Shown: positions 42,484 to 51,074, counted from the stretch's first letter. The stretch: DNA of 64,000 nucleotides from Bacteroidota bacterium (GCA_023450085.1 JAEXHI010000024.1:310001-374000), one strand, 5' to 3'. The notes: generated from the letters alone by a model not told the origin. Numbers and translations are program-made.

Positions 42484-43599
42484 TCAAATTCGGATTTGAG
42501 TACGATAATCAGCATTTTCAGAAGGTTTCAAACTCAGATACTCTGTAGGCGAAACTCCAGTAAACTGTTTAAAGACCCGTTGAAAAGTAGCTTGAGAATT
42601 AAAGCCACATTCTTTGGCAATTCCCTGCAAGCTTAAAACCGACTGTCTATTTTGGGCCAACTTTTGTTTAAAAACGTTGATCCGATAGGTATTGAGATAC
42701 TCATTGAAATTTTTATTCAAATATTGATTCAATACATAAGAAATCATTTTCTGCGGCACGCCAATATGTTTAGACAAAGCAGCTAAATTAAGTTTAGGAT
42801 CCAAGAACAGTGATTCCTCCATTAATGCCTTCTCAAGCTTATTGATAAGCTGTCGGGCTTCAGCTTCAGAGAGTTTTACTCCGCCGGTCTTTTTATATTC
42901 CTTAGCAATTCGATACCCTATCCAGCCAAGTACATAAACTAATGTGGTTAAAGGAACATAAATAGTAAACCACCCCGCTGTTTGCAAAAGTGTCGTTTGA
43001 AATTTGGGCCACAAATATGGGATAAGGAAAATAAGCCATACGAATTGAAAAGCAGAAAAAACAACAAGTAATTGCTTGGTGTAGGCAACCATTTTTTCCC
43101 GCTGGAGCGATTTCATGCAAATTCTCCAAGACATCAAAAGATAAGCCATTATGGAAACCCAGCGTAATATATCCACATACATATTATAAATATCTATCCA
43201 TTCAAAAACCCGCTCCCTATTTCCTATTAAACCAATATAATAAACCGAGGCTACTAGATAAGGGATCAAATCAAATATTACAGGGATGAAATGAACAGCA
43301 TCTTTTCTATCAAATTTTCCGCCATTCAAACTATTTCGCACATAAAGCCATAATAGCGGACCAACTGGCATAAACACCAATAACGGCAACATATCGCCTA
43401 CCTTTTGCCAAAATGGAGGAATAGACAATTGGAAAAAATAGATATTCAAATTGGCCAAGGCAATGAGTACGGTCAGTATTCCCAACAGCCAATTGGGCTT
43501 AAATTGTTTAGAAGTTTTAAAAAGAAATATCGCATTAACTATCCCTTGAAAGAACCCAAACAATATAAAAGCAAGCAAGAAATGATGGAGAATAGACAT
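42484..43599 (-). CDS. Membrane-bound AraC-family transcriptional regulator
   Basis: A 371-residue protein from the ATG at 43599 (MSILHHFLLAFILFGFF); a TTG at 43620 would add seven residues. About seven hydrophobic segments fill residues 1-245, followed by a C-terminal AraC-type DNA-binding domain with two helix-turn-helices: LNLAALSKHIGVPQKMISYVLN and SLQGIAKECGFNSQATFQRVFKQFTGVSPTEYL (shown as separate strings in the frame). A ligand sensed at the membrane presumably controls nearby genes; the serine hydrolase downstream is the obvious first target, but this is inferred. Confidence 0.87.
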   Translation of the reverse strand: MSILHHFLLAFILFGFFQGIVNAIFLFKTSKQFKPNWLLGILTVLIALANLNIYFFQLSIPPFWQKVGDMLPLLVFMPVGPLLWLYVRNSLNGGKFDRKDAVHFIPVIFDLIPYLVASVYYIGLIGNRERVFEWIDIYNMYVDILRWVSIMAYLLMSWRICMKSLQREKMVAYTKQLLVVFSAFQFVWLIFLIPYLWPKFQTTLLQTAGWFTIYVPLTTLVYVLGWIGYRIAKEYKKTGGVKLSEAEARQLINKLEKALMEESLFLDPKLNLAALSKHIGVPQKMISYVLNQYLNKNFNEYLNTYRINVFKQKLAQNRQSVLSLQGIAKECGFNSQATFQRVFKQFTGVSPTEYLSLKPSENADYRTQIRI

Positions 43600-43641
43600 A
43601 GCCGACAATCTGTTAACCAAAGATAAGAAGAGGCTATAAAC

Positions 43642-43674
43642 AAAAAAAGGTAGAAGCGATTAACTTCTACCTTT
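43642..43674 (-). terminator. Terminator after tRNA-Arg
   Basis: On the minus strand AAAGGTAGAAG and CTTCTACCTTTTTTT form a strong hairpin with a 7-nt loop and a T-run, directly behind the tRNA 3' end. Confidence 0.85.
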
Positions 43675-43675
43675 G

Positions 43676-43749
43676 TGCACTCGTAGGGATTCGAACCCCA
43701 AACCTTCTGATCCGTAGTCAGATGCTCTATCCAATTGAGCTACGAATGC
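43676..43749 (-). tRNA. tRNA-Arg (anticodon ACG)
   Basis: The minus-strand sequence folds as a standard tRNA. The acceptor arms GCATTCG and CGAGTGC pair with one G-T, the D-loop has AGCTCAATTGGATAGAGC, the anticodon stem-loop is TCTGA-CTACGGA-TCAGA with anticodon ACG, and the T-arm is GGGGTTCGAATCCC. The 3' CCA is not encoded (the sequence after the discriminator A is CAA). A terminator follows immediately, so it is a single transcript. The ACG anticodon is normally deaminated to ICG to read CGN codons. Confidence 0.96.
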
Positions 43750-43870
43750 ATTTCCCCGTAAGGGACTGCAAAAGTAATGTTTCAAATTTAAATTCACAAT
43801 TTTTATTGCAAATTTTTAAACAACAACCGCTAATTATCTGAAAAGCAATTCATTTACTATTATTTAATTT

Positions 43871-44122
43871 AGTCCCGCTACCGGCTCATACTCCACCGGC
43901 CTTAGCCACAAGGCCGGTATCCGCCCATATCGGGTTTAGTTAGCAGGTGCCGTGCACAGGTTAAAGTTCCCTAAACCCGATTGAAGTGGTAATACTTTTT
44001 GTTTTACTTTTTATCCTGAACCTAAGTAAAGAGCCCATTTGCTCGTTCAAACCATAAACAGATTCTTAGTGCCTCGAAATGACAAAAAAGTAAACAAAAA
44101 GATTAAAACGAAAAGCGGGACT
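43871..44122. repeat. Composite intergenic repeat of nested hairpins
   Basis: The 554-bp space between the AraC gene and the peroxiredoxin gene contains, beside the tRNA, a structured block. It has AGTCCCGCT (43871) that can pair with AGCGGGACT (44114), a hairpin CCGGCCTTAGC..AAGGCCGG (43896-43917), and a perfect 11-bp pair ATCGGGTTTAG (43929-43939) / CTAAACCCGAT (43971-43981). The string CTAAACCCGATTGAAG recurs at 57769 with the same downstream AAAGCGGGAC, so this is a dispersed element. No coding potential is seen. Confidence 0.6.
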
Positions 44123-44153
44123 ATGCTTTAATAACAGCAACAGTCCCGCTTTT
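44111..44153 (-). terminator. Terminator after the peroxiredoxin gene
   Basis: A 12-bp perfect stem AAAAGCGGGACT (44111-44122) / AGTCCCGCTTTT (44142-44153) lies 21 bp after the stop codon, with a 19-nt loop and T-rich end on both strands. It shares its AGCGGGACT arm with the repeat block 43871-44122. Confidence 0.75.
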
Positions 44154-44174
44154 CTAAAATCTTAATAGCAACGA

Positions 44175-44636
44175 TTATCCAGCAACTACTTTATTAATGG
44201 CTGCAAAATCAGGCAAGTTGCCTGCATCTTCCAAAACCTCAGCGTAAATCACTTTACCTTCTTCGTCAATCACAAAAGCTGAACGTTTAGCGATACCTTT
44301 TAATCCTAAAAAGTCTTCATATAAGGCACCGTAAGCTCCCGCGGTTTCCTTATTAAAATCAGATAGCAATGGGAACTGATAAGCCTGGTCTTCTTTAAAC
44401 TTGGCCAAGGTAAACGGCGAATCAACCGAAACACCTAAAACTTGTGCATTTAAACCATCGTAATAACCAAAATTATCTCTCATGGTGCAAAGCTGCGTAG
44501 TGCAAACACCCGTAAAAGCCAGAGGAAAAAAATGAAGTACCACTTTTTTGCCTTTAAAATCGCCCAAAGAAACTTCTTTTAGCTCTGTATTCTTTAATTT
44601 AAAATCTGGAGCCTGATCTCCTACTTGTAATGACAT
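44175..44636 (-). CDS. Peroxiredoxin (Bcp/AhpE-like thiol peroxidase)
   Basis: A 153-residue thioredoxin-fold peroxidase that reduces hydrogen peroxide and organic peroxides. The peroxidatic Cys45 is in PLAFTGVCTTQLC with the canonical P-x3-T-x2-C spacing, and Cys50 five residues later is the expected resolving cysteine of atypical 2-Cys (Bcp-type) enzymes. The conserved Arg is probably in KGIAKRSAFVID. No signal peptide is present, so it acts in the cytoplasm. It is monocistronic with its own terminator. Confidence 0.93.
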   Translation of the reverse strand: MSLQVGDQAPDFKLKNTELKEVSLGDFKGKKVVLHFFPLAFTGVCTTQLCTMRDNFGYYDGLNAQVLGVSVDSPFTLAKFKEDQAYQFPLLSDFNKETAGAYGALYEDFLGLKGIAKRSAFVIDEEGKVIYAEVLEDAGNLPDFAAINKVVAG

Positions 44637-44739
44637 ATATTTATTAATTTGATAATTTATAATTTGATGATTAGCTAATTTAGCTCATTATCGCGTTAGC
44701 TAATTGTGCTATTCCAATTATTGGTTAACTGAAGACTGT

Positions 44740-45657
44740 TTACTGACCACTGCTAATTGCTAACTGTTCCCTCACCAACGCTAATCCTTCCTCAAAACTA
44801 TGCGGTTGGTAATTCAAATCAGTCATGGCTTTGTCTAAAATAAAACCAGTTCTTTGCGGACGCTTCGCTTCTTGGGCCAAGGTGTCAGAACTTACTTCCG
44901 TAATTAAGCGTTCATCCAAATCCCAAAATCGAGCTACCCTCCTTACCAGTTCAACAATACTCATCATATCTTTTCCAGAAATATGATAAATACCTTTCGC
45001 CTTGTATTCAACAATCAACAAACAAGCCTTTGCCAAATCTTCTGCCAAAGTAGGCATGCGCCATTGGTCGTTCACCACATGAATAGGTACTCCTTTTTCC
45101 AAAGCACCTTTTGCCCAAAGCACAATATTGCTACGGCTCATATCCTTTAATATACCATAAACCAAAATTGTTCTCACAATTGTCCAGTTGCCTTTTGTTT
45201 GCTGGGTAACCCGTTCACCTTCCAATTTACTTTCTCCGTAAAAGCTCACTGGATTTGGCTCATCATCCTCTTTGTAAGGACCATTCAACCCGTCATAAAC
45301 AAAATCGGTAGACATATATATAAAATGTATCTCTAGCTTTTCGCAAAGCGATGCTAAAAAAGCGGTTGCCTTCACATTCAACTCGCGGCAAGCCTCATTT
45401 TGTTCGTGGCACATGTCTACATTGGTCATGGCAGCGGTATGAATAACTGCATCAGGCCTATACTTTTCCAAAACGGTTGCCACTTGTCCCTCATCCAAAA
45501 TATCCATCTCTTCATACACGTAGCCTTCTTTTATAGGATATTTATTTTGCCCCCTGTTGGTCGCAATCAAATTCACGCTCTGATCAGCTAAAACCTGTTC
45601 GGTTATTTTCTGCCCTAAAAGGCCATTACTACCTGTAACCAAAATATTTTTCTTCAT
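44740..45657 (-). CDS. SDR-family dTDP-4-dehydrorhamnose reductase-like protein
   Basis: A 305-residue extended SDR protein. The NAD(P)-binding motif is NILVTGSNGLLGQKI at the N terminus, the active-site region is YMSTDFVYDG, and Y-x3-K is in SFYGESKLEGE. PDAVIHTAAMTNVDMCH is typical of the RmlD subgroup that performs the last step of dTDP-rhamnose synthesis. No rmlA, rmlB or rmlC gene is nearby, so it could be a free-standing relative such as a methionine adenosyltransferase-beta-like protein or another sugar reductase. Confidence 0.8.
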   Translation of the reverse strand: MKKNILVTGSNGLLGQKITEQVLADQSVNLIATNRGQNKYPIKEGYVYEEMDILDEGQVATVLEKYRPDAVIHTAAMTNVDMCHEQNEACRELNVKATAFLASLCEKLEIHFIYMSTDFVYDGLNGPYKEDDEPNPVSFYGESKLEGERVTQQTKGNWTIVRTILVYGILKDMSRSNIVLWAKGALEKGVPIHVVNDQWRMPTLAEDLAKACLLIVEYKAKGIYHISGKDMMSIVELVRRVARFWDLDERLITEVSSDTLAQEAKRPQRTGFILDKAMTDLNYQPHSFEEGLALVREQLAISSGQ

Positions 45658-45938
45658 TTATTAATCGCTAGCATCTGATAAAAATATAAAACAACATGTC
45701 TTTTTTCTACATACACACACACAACCAGCAAAAAATCACTCCAATATCGAAGATAAAACCTTAATAACCACACCTTATCTATCATTTTTATCAAATAGGT
45801 TCCCCAACTGCCATTGGCAAAATTTCAAAATGTCCATTCCAGTCTATTTTAAGAATTGTTGGAATAGTTTTCACCTATAATCCTGCTTAGTTTCAGGTAA
45901 ATCATATTGTATTTATGATAACACTTTGATTCAAAACC

Positions 45939-47372
45939 ATGAAAACAAACAAAAAGTGGCTGTTAACAGCCAGTCTAGCACTTTGGTGCCTTATCCTTGC
46001 AGTTTTGCCTGCATGTCGTAAAGATAGTCCAATCACAAAACAACAAAAAAACCTTGCAACAAAAGCCCAGGCGAAAGATTTTATTAAGGAAAGATTGCAG
46101 AAAATAGCAAAAAAGATTGCATTGCTCAGTAGAGATAAAAGAGCGGTGGAAATTATAAGGCTAAATGTGGCGGCAAGGTTTGATGGTGATAATAATGTAC
46201 TGACAAAAGATCTTTTTGAACCACAACTGGAAAATAAGAAGCAATTGATGACTCGATCTTTGGCCAATTTGCCAAAGCTTAACAGCCTATACAAAAAAGA
46301 AAAAACTGCAACCATGCGGGGTACAAATGAAGGAGGGCCATCCATTGAATTTGATATGGCGGCTATAGAAGCAGAACTGACCACACCAATTGAAGTTAAC
46401 GGAGAAAACTTTTATCCGCAAATCTATATCCCGTTTTATGAGGAACACATGGGATTGGTAGAACAAGATACCCCATGCCCTATTCCTGCAGGCTCACTTG
46501 CGATTGACTATCCTAATCCAGTAATTGTGGCACACGATGGCGAGGAGATTTCTGGACAAGACTCTTTTATTGGCCATAGTTACGATGCTAGCGGAGCACT
46601 AATAGACGGCATTGTTGTAGATGAATGCTTTGCACAGAAGCATGTGGTATGGGCTATTACAATTAATGAAAGAGTCACGAGCAGTGGATTAATGATAGCA
46701 CCTCCTAATTATAATAATGCGCCAATAACATCTTCTGGTATTGACACCATCTCTCAAGCTCCTCACATTACCGACATGACAGTTAAAAAAGACAAAGAAA
46801 GTTGGATAAAAGGAGCTAATGATGTAGCCATAGCTTATGCCATCAGCTGGATTAATGGAACTGACCCCTCAAATAACCAAATTTCCTTTACCCCGTTTAA
46901 CTTAAAAATACTAAAAAGCTATGACAGCTATGGCTTCCCAATTTATGATAATCTTTATTGGTTAGACCTTGGTAAATTTACAAATAGAGATATCCGAAAA
47001 AAGAAACAAAAGACGATAAATAAAGTCTATGCTGTTTTTGGCAATCTATCAAACGTAAATGGAACTTCCCTAAACTGGACTGAAACTAAATCACTTTACC
47101 CAACCAAAGGAGATTACATTTACTTTGTTCTTTTTGAGAGAGATTGGCCTTTTGGCTATGGTCCAAAAAATGTAGCCTTAGCATCTAGCAATAATCCGCA
47201 GAATAGGACTCATATACCTGTTTACATAGACTCTTACAATTCGCCTTATATGACCGGCTATATAAAAATTGTACCAAATAACTATCCATATTCTGTAGTA
47301 GTCAATACCACAAAAATTGTTATGCAAAGTAACGATCAAATAGCTTTTTCTGGAAATTACATCCCTTTGTAA
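45939..47372 (+). CDS. Uncharacterised lipoprotein
   Basis: A 477-residue protein of no recognised family. The signal peptide ends in the lipobox LPAC with Cys26, followed by RKDS, which may be a weak Bacteroidota surface-export signal. Residues 30-120 are lysine-rich and helical; the rest is rich in beta-forming and Asn/Tyr residues (PQIYIPFYEEHMG, IPVYIDSYNSPYMTGYI). A GHSYDAS segment lies near residue 225, but no catalytic motif is assigned. One base separates its stop from the next gene, so the two are in one operon with the broken gene after that. The upstream 281 bp hold no gene; only weak inverted repeats are seen there. Confidence 0.75.
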   Translation: MKTNKKWLLTASLALWCLILAVLPACRKDSPITKQQKNLATKAQAKDFIKERLQKIAKKIALLSRDKRAVEIIRLNVAARFDGDNNVLTKDLFEPQLENKKQLMTRSLANLPKLNSLYKKEKTATMRGTNEGGPSIEFDMAAIEAELTTPIEVNGENFYPQIYIPFYEEHMGLVEQDTPCPIPAGSLAIDYPNPVIVAHDGEEISGQDSFIGHSYDASGALIDGIVVDECFAQKHVVWAITINERVTSSGLMIAPPNYNNAPITSSGIDTISQAPHITDMTVKKDKESWIKGANDVAIAYAISWINGTDPSNNQISFTPFNLKILKSYDSYGFPIYDNLYWLDLGKFTNRDIRKKKQKTINKVYAVFGNLSNVNGTSLNWTETKSLYPTKGDYIYFVLFERDWPFGYGPKNVALASSNNPQNRTHIPVYIDSYNSPYMTGYIKIVPNNYPYSVVVNTTKIVMQSNDQIAFSGNYIPL

Positions 47373-47373
47373 A

Positions 47374-47922
47374 ATGAGAGTAAAATATCTTTTAATAAGT
47401 TTACTTATTGTTAATACGATTTGCAAAGCCCAGGGGGAACGAGCTTTAAACTCCATATATTCTGAGGTTGGAGGAAACGCATTGTTTTATTCGTTTAATT
47501 ATGATAGGTCTTTTACGCTGACCAAAAACATCAAATTGGCCTCCAGAGCTGGACTATCTTTTCTTCCAGATATAGATAGGAGTGGTCGTTTAGGAAACTT
47601 TATCATTCCTTTTGAACTTAATTTACTATACGGAAAAAATGAACTGAGCAAAAATTTTGCTGAATTGGGGCTTGGAATCACCTTTTTTGAAGCTGCAAAA
47701 GGCTACTACAGAGACACAAACAACATTGACCACACTGTTACAGGTTTTTTAAATGTCCGGCTGTTAAGAGTTGGTTTTAGACACCAGAAACCTAGCGGCG
47801 GTTTGATGTACAGAGCAGGCTTAATGGTTCCCATATCACAGGACGAATATTCTAAGCAATACATTGGTGATGAGATTTTCTTTAGAATTTGGGCAGGCTT
47901 TAGCATTGGCTACTCATTCTAA
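47374..47922 (+). CDS. Predicted outer-membrane beta-barrel-like protein
   Basis: A 182-residue protein with a signal peptide (MRVKYLLISLLIVNTICKAQ) and alternating hydrophobic-polar strands ending in an aromatic residue (IWAGFSIGYSF), typical of outer-membrane barrels. Strings such as YSEVGGNALFYSFNYDRSF and NIKLASRAGLSFL recall small Bacteroidota barrel proteins. No domain name is assigned. It begins one base after the lipoprotein's stop, so the lipoprotein and this protein may work together at the outer membrane. Confidence 0.65.
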   Translation: MRVKYLLISLLIVNTICKAQGERALNSIYSEVGGNALFYSFNYDRSFTLTKNIKLASRAGLSFLPDIDRSGRLGNFIIPFELNLLYGKNELSKNFAELGLGITFFEAAKGYYRDTNNIDHTVTGFLNVRLLRVGFRHQKPSGGLMYRAGLMVPISQDEYSKQYIGDEIFFRIWAGFSIGYSF

Positions 47923-48014
47923 ACAAATAACCACGAGACAAGCTTCAAGGTATTACCTCCGAATAAATTTAAAGACTAATCAAAAACCTTCATTAAAAAC
48001 AACTTAAACAATCT

Positions 48015-48584
48015 ATGAAAAATGCATTATTCTTAACCTTACTCTTAGCAATAACCAGCAACACTTTTCACAAAATCCAACCAAACAAGAAAAAGGCTAT
48101 TTTAATCTTACCGAGCTTAAAGTCTACCTTGGTAATCACGTATCTGAGTATCAATTTAAGGAGAACATAAACTATGGCGACACAAATAGTGCCTACTCCA
48201 TAGGCTTATACAATATTAATGGTTGGTTTATCACCAATAACAATAAGTATTGGCCTAGGCGTTGGTTTAGAAAATTACACCCTTAATAAAAACAGTTTTG
48301 CCTACAACAATCTTTTTCTGGCTTTTGCGGATGTAAGGTATTATTCTAAAAATATAGCCAACACATTCTTTGTTTACGGCAACGCCGGCAAATCACTAAA
48401 GCTAAGTCATAATTTTGATAAGGGGGACATGTATGGCCTAGGTATAGGATATAAATTCAAGGCAGCTCAAAAAACAGCAATGACCGCTGGCTTAGGCTAT
48501 AATGACCAAACGATTAAAAATCCAATCCCTGTTGTAAAGGACAAGTATTATGGTTTTGCATTTAAAGCAGGGCTGCTCTTTTGA
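48015..48584 (+). pseudogene. Outer-membrane-protein-like gene with two compensating frameshifts
   Basis: The ATG at 48015 begins a signal peptide (MKNALFLTLLLAITSNTF), but the frame meets a stop at 48168-48170. After TTT at 48066-48068 the natural continuation AQNPTKQEKGYFNL lies in the -1 frame, so one base seems lost (TTTTCACAA where TTTGCACAA is expected). That frame continues to about NGWFITNN (48236-48241), where one extra base returns it to the first frame for SIGLGVGLENYTLNKN and on to KAGLLF. Net change is zero. The restored product of about 190 residues looks like a small outer-membrane barrel. A sequencing error is the alternative. Confidence 0.7.
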
Positions 48585-48701
48585 GCAAATGACAAAGAGG
48601 TATAAACTTAGTTTTTATGCCTTTTTTGGCTTATCATATAATCATTTATTAAACTGTTGAAAAACATTTTATTTCTATATAAAATTTACATTAAAATTTA
48701 A

Positions 48702-48709
48702 TAACTTTG
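48702..48709 (+). promoter_or_regulatory. Predicted -7 promoter element for atpD-atpC
   Basis: TAACTTTG matches the Bacteroidota -7 consensus TAnnTTTG. It is 71 bp before the atpD ATG, leaving a leader of about 65 nt. The -33 region is T-rich but without TTTG at the right spacing. Confidence 0.45.
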
Positions 48710-48779
48710 CCATCCGAAAAGCAGGCGCACAAAAACGCCTTTAACATTTTGATTTTTATAATTTTACCAAATACAAAAT

Positions 48780-50282
48780 ATGCCTAATATTGGAAAGATA
48801 GCGCAAATTATAGGTCCGGTAGTTGACGTGAGCTTTGTTAACGATGCCACTTTACCTAAAATTTTCTCTGCTTTAGAGATTAAAAAAGAAAATGGTCAAA
48901 AAATCGTTCTAGAGGTTCAACAACATCTTGGTGAAGACCGTGTACGTGCCATTGCAATGGACTCAACCGATGGTTTAGTACGTGGAATGGATGCGGTTGA
49001 TACTGGTGCACCTATTAAAATGCCTGTAGGCGATGAGATCAAAGGTCGTTTATTTAACGTAGTTGGTGAAGCTATCGACGGAATTAACACTTTAGATAAT
49101 TCTGCTGGTAAGCCAATCCACAATGCTCCTCCTAAATTTGATGAGCTTTCTACTGAAACTGAGGTACTTTTCACAGGTATTAAAGTTATCGACTTATTAG
49201 AGCCTTATGCAAAAGGTGGTAAAATTGGATTATTTGGTGGTGCGGGAGTAGGCAAAACCGTATTAATCATGGAGTTGGTAAACAACATCGCTAAAGCTTA
49301 TGCTGGTTTATCAGTATTTGCTGGTGTAGGTGAACGTACTCGTGAGGGTAACGACTTATTGCGTGAGTTTATCGAGTCTGGCGTAATCAACTATGGTGAT
49401 GAGTTCTTGCACTCAATGGAAAAAGGTGGATGGGATTTAGATAAAGTTGATACTGAAAAATTAAAAGAATCAAAAGCAACATTGGTATTCGGTCAAATGA
49501 ACGAGCCTCCTGGTGCACGTGCTCGTGTAGCATTATCAGGTTTAACTGTTGCTGAATATTTCCGTGATGGTGATGGCGAAGGCGCTGGAAAAGATATCCT
49601 TTTCTTCGTTGATAACATCTTCCGTTTTACTCAAGCAGGTTCTGAGGTATCAGCTCTATTAGGTCGTATGCCTTCAGCGGTAGGTTACCAACCAACCTTA
49701 GCTACTGAGATGGGTTTAATGCAGGAGCGTATTACTTCAACCAAACGTGGTTCAATTACATCTGTACAAGCGGTTTACGTACCTGCGGATGACTTAACTG
49801 ACCCTGCACCAGCAACAACGTTTGCCCACTTAGATGCAACTACAGTACTTTCTCGTAAAATTGCTGAGCTAGGTATTTATCCTGCGGTAGATCCATTGGA
49901 TTCAACTTCACGTATTCTTTCTCCTACAGTTTTAGGCGATGAGCACTATAACACTGCACAACGTGTTAAAGAAACTTTACAACGTTATAAAGAATTACAA
50001 GATATCATCGCGATCCTAGGTATGGATGAGTTATCTGAAGAAGATAAATTAACTGTACACAGAGCTCGTCGTGTTCAACGTTTCTTGTCACAACCTTTCC
50101 ACGTTGCTGAGCAATTTACAGGTTTAGCAGGTGTATTGGTAGATATTAAAGATACTATCAAAGGCTTCAACATGATCATGGATGGTGAGGTTGATGAGTA
50201 TCCAGAAGCTGCATTTAACTTGGTAGGTAGCATTGAAGATGCTATTGAAAAAGGTAAAAAATTATTGGCAGAAGCTAATTAG
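48780..50282 (+). CDS. atpD: F1 ATP synthase subunit beta
   Basis: This catalytic subunit of F1 makes ATP at the cytoplasmic membrane. It has 500 residues. The P-loop GGAGVGKTVLIMELVNN is near residue 155, the catalytic-loop GERTREGNDL and the DELSEED motif (mechanical coupling) are present, and VPADDLTDPAPATTFAHLDATT is conserved (seen across two shorter strings). The codon usage is strongly biased to a few codons, as expected for a highly expressed gene. It is followed by atpC; other ATP synthase genes are elsewhere, the usual split arrangement in Bacteroidota. Confidence 0.98.
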   Translation: MPNIGKIAQIIGPVVDVSFVNDATLPKIFSALEIKKENGQKIVLEVQQHLGEDRVRAIAMDSTDGLVRGMDAVDTGAPIKMPVGDEIKGRLFNVVGEAIDGINTLDNSAGKPIHNAPPKFDELSTETEVLFTGIKVIDLLEPYAKGGKIGLFGGAGVGKTVLIMELVNNIAKAYAGLSVFAGVGERTREGNDLLREFIESGVINYGDEFLHSMEKGGWDLDKVDTEKLKESKATLVFGQMNEPPGARARVALSGLTVAEYFRDGDGEGAGKDILFFVDNIFRFTQAGSEVSALLGRMPSAVGYQPTLATEMGLMQERITSTKRGSITSVQAVYVPADDLTDPAPATTFAHLDATTVLSRKIAELGIYPAVDPLDSTSRILSPTVLGDEHYNTAQRVKETLQRYKELQDIIAILGMDELSEEDKLTVHRARRVQRFLSQPFHVAEQFTGLAGVLVDIKDTIKGFNMIMDGEVDEYPEAAFNLVGSIEDAIEKGKKLLAEAN

Positions 50283-50395
50283 TATATAGTAGCTAGTACT
50301 TAGTATATAGAAAAGCTCTTTATCTAAGTACTAACTCATTAATTTATTTAGTGAATTAGTCTAACTACTAATTACTAAATACTAACTACTAAAGA

Positions 50396-50641
50396 ATGAA
50401 CTTAGAAATATTAACTCCAGACAAGAAAGTTTTCGAAGGCGAAGTAACCGCAGTTACTGTTCCTGGAACTTCTGGTTCTTTTCAGATTTTGAAAGACCAC
50501 GCTCCTATCATTTCTACTTTAGAAGATGGACCTGTGATTGTAAAAGAATTAAAAGGCGAAAATATCTACAACATTAAAGGTGGCGTAGTAGAAGTATTGG
50601 ATAATAAGATTATTGTTTTAGCCGAAGCAGTAGTAGCTTAA
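50396..50641 (+). CDS. atpC: F1 ATP synthase subunit epsilon (short form)
   Basis: The 81-residue protein matches only the N-terminal beta-sandwich of epsilon: LEILTPDKKVFEGEV, VPGTSGSFQILKDHAPIIS and IKGGVVEVLDNKIIVLAEAV. The C-terminal helical hairpin that inhibits ATP hydrolysis in many bacteria is absent, which is common in Bacteroidota. It lies 113 bp after atpD in a spacer full of TACTAA-like strings, and it is followed by a strong terminator. Confidence 0.93.
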   Translation: MNLEILTPDKKVFEGEVTAVTVPGTSGSFQILKDHAPIISTLEDGPVIVKELKGENIYNIKGGVVEVLDNKIIVLAEAVVA

Positions 50642-50658
50642 GCTAAACATCAAATAAG

Positions 50659-50695
50659 AAAAAGCCCCGTCCCGCCCTTGCGGGACGGGGCTTTT
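50659..50695 (+). terminator. Strong intrinsic terminator after atpC
   Basis: A near-perfect G+C-rich stem AAAAGCCCCGTCCCGC / GCGGGACGGGGCTTTT with a 4-nt loop begins 19 bp after the atpC stop. A-run and T-run make it potentially bidirectional. Confidence 0.95.
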
Positions 50696-50709
50696 GTGTT
50701 ATCATTCCA

Positions 50710-50984
50710 TACCGTCATGCGAGGCATAAAGCAATTCTTAGATAGTAACGAACTTCTAGTACCTTTGGAAGTTACATCCGCTTTTTAAAGACCTCGAAGA
50801 AGTCAAATATTTATAAAATTACCGACTAACATTGGTGCGACTCCGTAGGAGTCGTATGTGCTTTCTACAAATTAGCACTATAGAAATTTAAATCCTTAGG
50901 ATTTTGTTTAGTCCTGCGAACGTCATTGCGAGATGGGAAGCATTCTATATGTTACTATGCGGTGCTTCGTACCTCGCAATGACG
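50710..50984. repeat. Intergenic block of three hairpin-type repeats
   Basis: This gene-free stretch (50696-51074) holds a half-copy CGTCATGCGAGGCATAAAG (50712), a short palindrome GCGACTCC-gta-GGAGTCG (50837-50854), and a full hairpin CGTCATTGCGAG (50921-50932) / CTCGCAATGACG (50973-50984) with inner GAAGCA/TGCTTC pairs. The last is the same family as the repeats at 61096 and 62536. No gene is seen in between. Confidence 0.7.
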
Positions 50985-51074
50985 AAAAACCTAACCTTCC
51001 CTTTATTACCATACATCAATAGGTAAACAGCAATTTCTCGCTAACTTCGTTTATATCATTTAAAACTAAATAAA

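Noticed and set aside
43871..44153. CRISPR array or riboswitch in the tRNA-peroxiredoxin spacer
   Set aside because: The repeats are inverted arms of unequal hairpins, not equal direct repeats with spacers, and no known aptamer core is recognisable.
45902..46384. 160-codon minus-strand frame opposite the lipoprotein gene
   Set aside because: Although fairly hydrophobic, it mirrors the lipoprotein's lysine-rich region; the plus-strand frame has a signal peptide, lipobox and proper neighbour spacing.
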